From assembly GCA_004835665.1 (NCBI GenBank), contig RBKR01000018.1, positions 930,001 to 994,000 of the forward strand: 64,000 bases of DNA, given 5' to 3'. Source of the DNA: Phoma sp. XZ068 (Eukaryota > Ascomycota > Dothideomycetes > Pleosporales > Didymellaceae). Positions 58,537-64,000 of the stretch are shown one piece after another. The position numbers and the translations under genes were made by a program. How positions within the stretch are numbered: position 1 is the first letter of the stretch; every line of letters starts with the position of its first letter. Below the pieces are notes generated by a model. It saw only the letters and a program-made list of their open reading frames with translations, did no database searches and was not told the origin of the DNA.

Positions 58537-60345
58537 CTATACCAGAGTGATTGCCTCCAGCTTAGTCTCGTCGTAGACTTCTCCTTGCATGGTGCCATGG
58601 ACGTAGGCATCTCCGATGAACTGATATCGTTGCCTGCTATCAGTCTCTCCGTCATCGAAGCCGCTGTCCCTGCGTGCGATCCTTGGGCGCAGGACGTAAG
58701 GCACTCTTCCTCCAGGCATGATGGTTATGACATCGCCTACACAAGTACGCCAAGGGGCCAGTCCGATGAGTCCGTTCCTTGTGATTACCATTTTTCTTCC
58801 CGCAATAGCTGTGCTGAAAACCCTGTTGAAATCAAGAACATCTTTGTCTTCTAACACGGCGGGCTGGCCAGCATCGATCCAAGCCTGCCACTTCAAGTAG
58901 CTGGAATAATCGCCGTCCTGAGCAGGTCGGAACCAACTCGCCCCTTTATAGTCATAGTATATGCCTCCACATAGAGTCTTCCAGAAGGCTTCGGAGGCGA
59001 GGCACTGTGGTGGTGCACACAAGTCATATAGCCCCACCATACGACGGTATTCCTCGAGCTTGTGCTTCCATGAAGCATCGAACGGCCCACGTGCTGTGTC
59101 GTGAATGGTGTCCACAAGTATCGCATTAGTCGATGCCTCGTTTGCATCGACGATCTTGAAGTTCGGTGCGCTGCCACGAGCGGCGTTATAGTAGTCCAGG
59201 GTCACCAAGCAGCGGGAGAGGTAGTTTGGAATCCACTTGTCTTGCACAGTAGCCGTAAAGTCAGGGATGTAAGACGGCAGGTCTAGATTTCCAGTACGTC
59301 TGCCATATATGTAGCTCAGGACATTCAGGCTCCGCGTCTCTGCAATGGCTGCCAAGGTGACATTGGTATATACCTCTTCCGGTGAACGGCTATAGTCCAG
59401 GCAAATCTTCGATCTGAAAGATTCCGGAGCCAGTCCAAGTAGACCAAAGACTTTGTCGAGTGGGTTGAAACACTGTCGGAACTGAAACGTGGCAAGCACA
59501 TCGATGAAGCCACGATATCCCCAGTTCTTGAAAACATCTTGCGCTCTGACGAGAGCAGCCTTCTGTAGACCTGCGTGGACACTACGTCCATCAGCGGTGC
59601 AATTACCGAATTGTTTGTTGGTGGCACAGCAAGCATCGTGCGCGAAGCTGTTCTGTGCAAAGTTCTGCAGTAGGTTGCCGTCGAGTTGCCGTTGGCCGCA
59701 AAGAAATATCGCGCGTTTTGCCAGGCCCCATTCCTGCGCAGTCCAAATACGCGTCCACCAAGGCAGGTAGAAGAACTTCTGTAGAGAAGACTGGAGCTTC
59801 TGAGACTTGAAGTCGAGACCGTGAACCTCCAGCAAGGCATCAAAGTGTAGAGCTGCGTTGGAGCCAATCAGCTCAATGAAGTCGATGACGGCGTCCGAAC
59901 CGGTCCAAGACTCGCCCAAGGATATGAGCACAGTTGAGGCCTGTGAATAGATTTGATTCATGAGGGATACTTGAGAGCACCGCTCAAGAAGGTTTTCTTG
60001 ATTGATACATAGTGCATCGACCCACAAGGTATGTGTGGTGTGGCGTACTTGGGAGAGCGCAGCATGGAGGTTGGCAGTGACTGGAAATGGTCGACCATCG
60101 AGAGTGATATGAAAGAATTCATTTGTATCACCCCAAACATATGATAGTGCGTCGTATCGAGGGCAGTCGTCCAGTGAGGCAATACTAAAGGTGCAAAAGA
60201 TGTCGTTGGAAATATTGGTATCGTAGCCTGGGTCGCAAGCCTCGTCAAAGAAGCTGTCAACTGGCGGATGTATGTGAAGAAGGCGGATTTGTCGTTTGTC
60301 TTGGTCAAGGGGCGAATACAGATCTGTGGGCTGTTGAGAGGCCAT
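58537..60345 (-). CDS. HET-domain (heterokaryon incompatibility) protein
   Basis: A single-exon 602-residue protein. The HET domain lies at about 64-210 with its three signatures: YDALSYVWGD (64-73), LWVDALCINQ (107-116) and QVSLMNQIYSQASTVLISLG (125-144). The C-terminal part has GLIGLAPWRTCVGDVITIMPGGRVPYVLR, a common tail of fungal HET proteins. HET proteins trigger cell death when unlike hyphae fuse, with the domain acting in a TIR-like way, but most genomic copies have no tested role. No NACHT or WD40 part is present. The stop is 79 bp from that of the BNR_4 gene, convergent. Confidence 0.92.
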   Translation of the reverse strand: MASQQPTDLYSPLDQDKRQIRLLHIHPPVDSFFDEACDPGYDTNISNDIFCTFSIASLDDCPRYDALSYVWGDTNEFFHITLDGRPFPVTANLHAALSQVRHTTHTLWVDALCINQENLLERCSQVSLMNQIYSQASTVLISLGESWTGSDAVIDFIELIGSNAALHFDALLEVHGLDFKSQKLQSSLQKFFYLPWWTRIWTAQEWGLAKRAIFLCGQRQLDGNLLQNFAQNSFAHDACCATNKQFGNCTADGRSVHAGLQKAALVRAQDVFKNWGYRGFIDVLATFQFRQCFNPLDKVFGLLGLAPESFRSKICLDYSRSPEEVYTNVTLAAIAETRSLNVLSYIYGRRTGNLDLPSYIPDFTATVQDKWIPNYLSRCLVTLDYYNAARGSAPNFKIVDANEASTNAILVDTIHDTARGPFDASWKHKLEEYRRMVGLYDLCAPPQCLASEAFWKTLCGGIYYDYKGASWFRPAQDGDYSSYLKWQAWIDAGQPAVLEDKDVLDFNRVFSTAIAGRKMVITRNGLIGLAPWRTCVGDVITIMPGGRVPYVLRPRIARRDSGFDDGETDSRQRYQFIGDAYVHGTMQGEVYDETKLEAITLV

Positions 60346-61250
60346 TGCGCAGGATCACTGAAGGCAGTGCTCTGGTGGCCATGGAATTCAGAACCATTGG
60401 AAGGTAGTGAGATGTAAAACGTACTCGCACAACTACCTGTTATATGGCGGTCTTAATAGAGTCCGAGTAGACAGCCTCACATTCGGTGAAGGCGCTCATT
60501 GGCGAGGCTGAGGTGGTACCTGGCAACCTCATCATGTATCAGCAGCGTTCGTTCAACCTGGCTGCCTTGAAACACTAGCTTCAGGCTGTAAGATCAGATT
60601 TCCCAGGAGCTGAACCACTGTGATGGTTCGCTCGGGGATTCCGCGTGTTAGCAGGCTGGTATCTCTCGACTGGGAACCTTCCATGTCGATCCCTCGGCCA
60701 AGCCGATGAAGCTTGTACCTGAGGTAGGTTACCGGATTGGCTGAGCTCTGTTCGCTCGTACTCCATGCCTGAATTTATGGAAGCAGGGGATTATCTTAGT
60801 CCTATGAGTCTGTCGGTGCTTGATTCGTTGGCTTTTGGTGACTACACAGGTCCTCGGTGGCTGTGCAGAGCCGCTTGCAGGGAGCGCATCAGCCCCATCG
60901 ACGCGCCTGCATCTTCTGCTTCCTTATAGGTAGCAGGAATGGGTTGACAGTTAGTTCAACGGGCTTTAGTGCTGATGCCAGGGAGTGTTCTACAGGTGTT
61001 CATGGCAGCCATGCAGGCTGGAGCTATGTTTAGTAGACTGCTCGGTGATGATAGCGTCATCTGTGCTCAGTAGACTGTAGCATGCTTAAGCTATACCTGA
61101 GATGCCATTGTAGAATGCCAAGAGGAGGCCAAGAGGAGGCCAAAGAGCAGCTGTGTTGGGTTGGAGGTTGATAGGCGTGGTCTCATGGATTACTAGTGTG
61201 GTTCGGCGGCGGCGAGGCTCGAGTGGCGTCCCCAGCGGCCCGCTAGCGTG
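60346..61250. other. Divergent intergenic region, no gene recognised
   Basis: About 900 bp between the HET gene and the PhoD-like gene. Short frames show nothing recognisable. Confidence 0.5.
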
Positions 61251-63321
61251 ATGGACGTCATTGTTGTTCTGAGCTCGGAGCTCTCCCAAGCAAAGCGCAT
61301 TCCCGACGACGACAACACCAACGCCGCACGGCCAAGCTACGAGATCTGGCTAGCAGCCATGGCATCCGCAAGCGATGTTCTCACGGTCGTCAGCTCGCTT
61401 GCACTGCGACTGAGCATCTGGATCTTCTTGCGATGGGTGAGTCCCATAAGCTGCTCTGCGTCTCACGCCACTCGCTAATCCGTCTGCCATAGATTCCAAC
61501 AAGCGTGGGTGCTCCTACGCGTGCGAATGCGGTCTTCCGCGGGTCGCAGTATGACTGACAGCCGCTCTGCAGATCGTCCCGCGGCTTGCCGTAGCCCTCA
61601 CGGCCGTCTACATCCCCGCCTTCTTTGCCAGCTTCCAGGACACGGCTGAGTACAAGATCATATCCGATGAGCTGGACATCATCGTGAAGGACACGATCGA
61701 TCGGGACTCGAGCGTCGAAGCCGAGCTGATTGAAGGCGCCGAGGATGGCCCCCTGGAGGAGCTCGATGTGCAGGAGACGATACAATACGAAGAGCGGCAG
61801 CCAAAGATCTTGAGGACGCTGCTCACGGGTCTTCCAAGCCCCTCGTCGGCGCTATGGAGCTGGATTACGTTCGCCATCAACATGGCCTTGCTCGCCATGG
61901 CTCTGGACGTCGTGTACCGCGCCCCTCTGCTTCACGACTGCCACAACGCCTCGTTCGGACGCCTCGGGTACGTGTCAGACCACGGCGCAAAGGTCCTGGT
62001 CAGGGAGCCCTATGCGCACGATGTCAAGGTCTTGTACCGATCAGTCGACGAGATGAACCGTTCGTGGATGCACAAGACTCTGTACGCCTCCCAGCCCGAG
62101 CAATGGCTGACCAACGCAACCGACTTCACCTCCGTAATTGATCTCGACCATCTGCGCCCGGATACGCCTTACGAGTACATCATCAACACGTCGAGTGGCA
62201 ACAAGACTGGCACATTTACCACTGCGCCGCGTCCTGGCCGCATCTCGACTTTCAAGGACAGCAAATACACGTTCGTCCATTCCAGCTGCATCAAGCCTCG
62301 CGTGCCATACACACCATTTCAACACCCGCTCGAGTTCCCAGGCATGAAGCATCTTGCCGATTGGCTGCATGAGCTGAAGCCCTACTTCATGCTCTTCCTT
62401 GGCGACTTCATTTACATCGACGTGCCACACAGACAGGGCAAGGACGCGGAGACGTATAGGCGCGAGTACCGCCAAGTCTACTCTTCGCCATCGTGGCCTG
62501 CAGTCAGCGACAATCTGCCTTGGATCCACGTCATCGACGACCACGAGATCCAGAACGACTGGAATGGAAACATGACCGGTGTGGCCGTTCCTGCATATGA
62601 CGCCTTCGCGCACTACAACGCTGCTGCTAACCCACCGCCTCACCGCAAGGGCGCTACCTACTTTTCTTTCATACAGGGACCAGCCGAGTTCTTCCTCCTA
62701 GACACACGTAGATACCGCAGTCCTGCCAACAAGGACCCCAATGACCCTAACAAGACCATGCTTGGTGCTTCGCAGCTAGACGACCTGCTCGCGTGGATCC
62801 ACAAGGAGCCACCGCGTGGTGTGCATTGGAAGTTTATCGTCACTGGCATTCCATTCACAAAGAACTGGCAGTTCGGCTCCGAGGACACGTGGGGCGGGCA
62901 TCTCGTGGAGCGCAGGCAGGTCCTCGAAGCCGCATGGGAACACTCGTCAACGCACGGCGTCGGCGTCGTGATTCTCAGCGGCGATCGTCACGAATTCGCT
63001 GCTACCTCCTTTCCGCCGCCGGTCGGCTCACGCTGGCCGGTCAGTTCGACGGTGCACGAGTTCAGCACCAGTCCTTTGAGCATGTTCTACCTGCCAGTCA
63101 GGACGTACAAGGAGGTTGACGATGAAGATGTGACCATCAAGTATCTGCCAGACGGGAATAGCAAGTTTGGCGCTGTGGAAATTACAACGCCGGTGCACGG
63201 GGAGCAGAGTCATCTGAACTACAGGTTGTTTATTGATGGGAACGAGGCGTGGACCCATCTCATTTCAACGCCGCCAACCAAGGACGGGAGTCACAGGGCG
63301 AGGGATGCCGTTTGGGGATAA
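61251..63321 (+). CDS. Membrane-anchored PhoD-like metallophosphatase
   Basis: Two exons, 61,251-61,436 and 61,573-63,321, with a 136-nt intron (GTGAGT...CTGCAG) joining FLRW to IVPRLAVALTAVY, giving 644 residues. The N-terminal 180 residues hold hydrophobic segments (about 38-85 and 155-178) that anchor it to a membrane. The rest is a PhoD-type phosphatase: SCIKP (near 300), FLGDFIYID (near 337-345), VIDDHEIQNDW (near 382-392) and LSGDRHEF, the metal-binding residues of the calcium/iron phosphodiesterase-phosphatase family. Possible N-glycosylation sites between anchor and catalytic domain suggest a luminal or extracellular active site. Fungal forms of this layout are uncharacterised to my knowledge. 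A small extra exon within the intron is possible but lacks a good donor. Confidence 0.82.
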
Positions 63322-63465
63322 TACCGGCGGGCATGACATTGGGTTTCTCGCGTATGTGGATGGTTTTGGTCTTGGCGATTCGCAGTCTCATGACTTCAGC
63401 AGCAATATGAACTCATCTAGTCTTCGAGTCATTGGGGTATCTTCATTGCAAATGTTCGTCATAGA
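63322..63465. terminator. Convergent 3' region
   Basis: 144 bp between the stops of the PhoD-like gene and TRM61. It must hold both 3' ends. Confidence 0.35.
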
Positions 63466-64000
63466 CTACCCGTACTTCTTCCTCGCCTTCTCTTCATCCT
63501 CGGCCGTCCACTGCCGCGGCAGAACCGCAAAGACTAGATATGAAGTATGTGTCTTGAGCTCGGGCTCCGTACGATGAATCAGCCTTCCCTCCTTGTACAG
63601 CGCGCGGGTCTCAAGATCCTTCTTCGCCTTGTCCAACCTATCATGCTTACTCGGCGGGATCCCCTCCTTGATAACCTTTTTCTCCTTCTTCACGGCGCCC
63701 TCGCCGTCCTCATCCACACTGCCTTTCTTCCCCTTCTTCCGCGCCTCGGCACGCCGCATGACATCCTCTTGCTTCTCCTTCTGCAGGCTGTGGAACACGG
63801 CAGCGCGGCCCTCGACGTCGCGCAGGCGCTGCACGGCTTCTTGCACGGTTCCGGCGCTGGCGTTGCCGCCGCGGAGTCCTTCTTCTGCCAGCCCGACGCG
63901 CTCGCGCCGCACTTCCAGGCGCTTGGCTTGGATCTCGACCATATCTATCTCAAGCCAGCCGAGGGTGCGCAATGCGGCGACGGTCTTTGTGACTTGTTCG
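63466..64000 (-). CDS. TRM61: tRNA (adenine-58-N1) methyltransferase catalytic subunit TRM61, C-terminal part (cut by window end)
   Basis: The open frame runs to the last base, so the N-terminal and SAM-binding parts lie outside. What is seen, about 178 residues, starts EQVTKTVAALRTLGWLEIDMVEI, which fits the segment after the SAM-binding fold of Gcd14/Trm61, followed by KRLEVRRERVG, then a fungal Lys/Glu-rich insert, and ends HTSYLVFAVLPRQWTAEDEEKARKKYG, the conserved end. Together with Trm6 it methylates A58 of tRNAs, including initiator tRNA, in the nucleus. The Lys-rich insert (about 60-130) may help nuclear import or tRNA binding. The call is firm from the C-terminal signature. Confidence 0.88.
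   Translation of the reverse strand, partial: EQVTKTVAALRTLGWLEIDMVEIQAKRLEVRRERVGLAEEGLRGGNASAGTVQEAVQRLRDVEGRAAVFHSLQKEKQEDVMRRAEARKKGKKGSVDEDGEGAVKKEKKVIKEGIPPSKHDRLDKAKKDLETRALYKEGRLIHRTEPELKTHTSYLVFAVLPRQWTAEDEEKARKKYG

Noticed and set aside
61492..61540. Extra exon in the PhoD-like gene within the 136-nt intron
   Set aside because: An acceptor exists at about 61,492 but no acceptable in-frame donor follows; a single intron with strong GTGAGT and CTGCAG signals is simpler.

Overview
This window looks like a filamentous ascomycete (Pezizomycotina, plausibly a Dothideomycete) genome. Evidence: genes with short GT-AG introns of about 45-65 nt, a HET-domain gene, fungal MFS families, Fot1/pogo transposons, and a long AT-rich block that carries the signature of repeat-induced point mutation (RIP). 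CA, TG and CG dinucleotides are almost gone there, while TA, CT and AG remain. The species cannot be named from the sequence alone.

Left part (1 to about 26,880): a RIP-saturated nest of Ty3/Gypsy chromovirus remains. It holds one structurally complete element (11,248-17,999, two 497-bp LTRs, 5-bp target duplication GGTAT) sitting inside an opposite-strand relative (10,105-11,247 and 18,000-20,370). Around it are at least four further copies or fragments. None keeps an open gag-pol frame. Several carry a degenerate reading frame on the opposite strand between pol and the 3' LTR. Two intact Fot1/pogo-type DNA transposons (1,359-3,220 and 24,853-26,701) with GC-normal, open transposase genes lie in this dead DNA, each flanked by a TA duplication, so they arrived after the mutation or escaped it.

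Right part (about 26,900 to 64,000): normal-GC, gene-rich DNA with 16 gene models that I could splice by eye plus one gene cut by the window end. First come an NTF2/SnoaL-like protein, an Mpp6-like exosome cofactor and an alpha-acetolactate decarboxylase. Next is a run of eight genes (30,418-48,127) that look like a catabolic or xenobiotic-handling cluster: two NtaA/DszA-type FMN monooxygenases, two UNC93-like transporters, a Baeyer-Villiger-type flavin monooxygenase, a zinc-independent MDR oxidoreductase, an allantoate-permease-family transporter and a sugar-porter-type transporter. The pairing of duplicated oxygenases with duplicated transporters suggests uptake and oxidative cleavage of one or more organic N- or S-containing compounds. 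No flavin reductase and no pathway regulator is visible.

The remainder is a ZIFL/DHA1-type MFS transporter, an F-box protein, a secreted M14 carboxypeptidase, a secreted BNR_4 beta-propeller protein (possible polysaccharide lyase), a HET-domain protein, a membrane-anchored PhoD-like phosphatase and the C-terminal part of TRM61. Gene models were spliced by hand from GT/AG signals, reading frame and family conservation. No alignment or database search was run.
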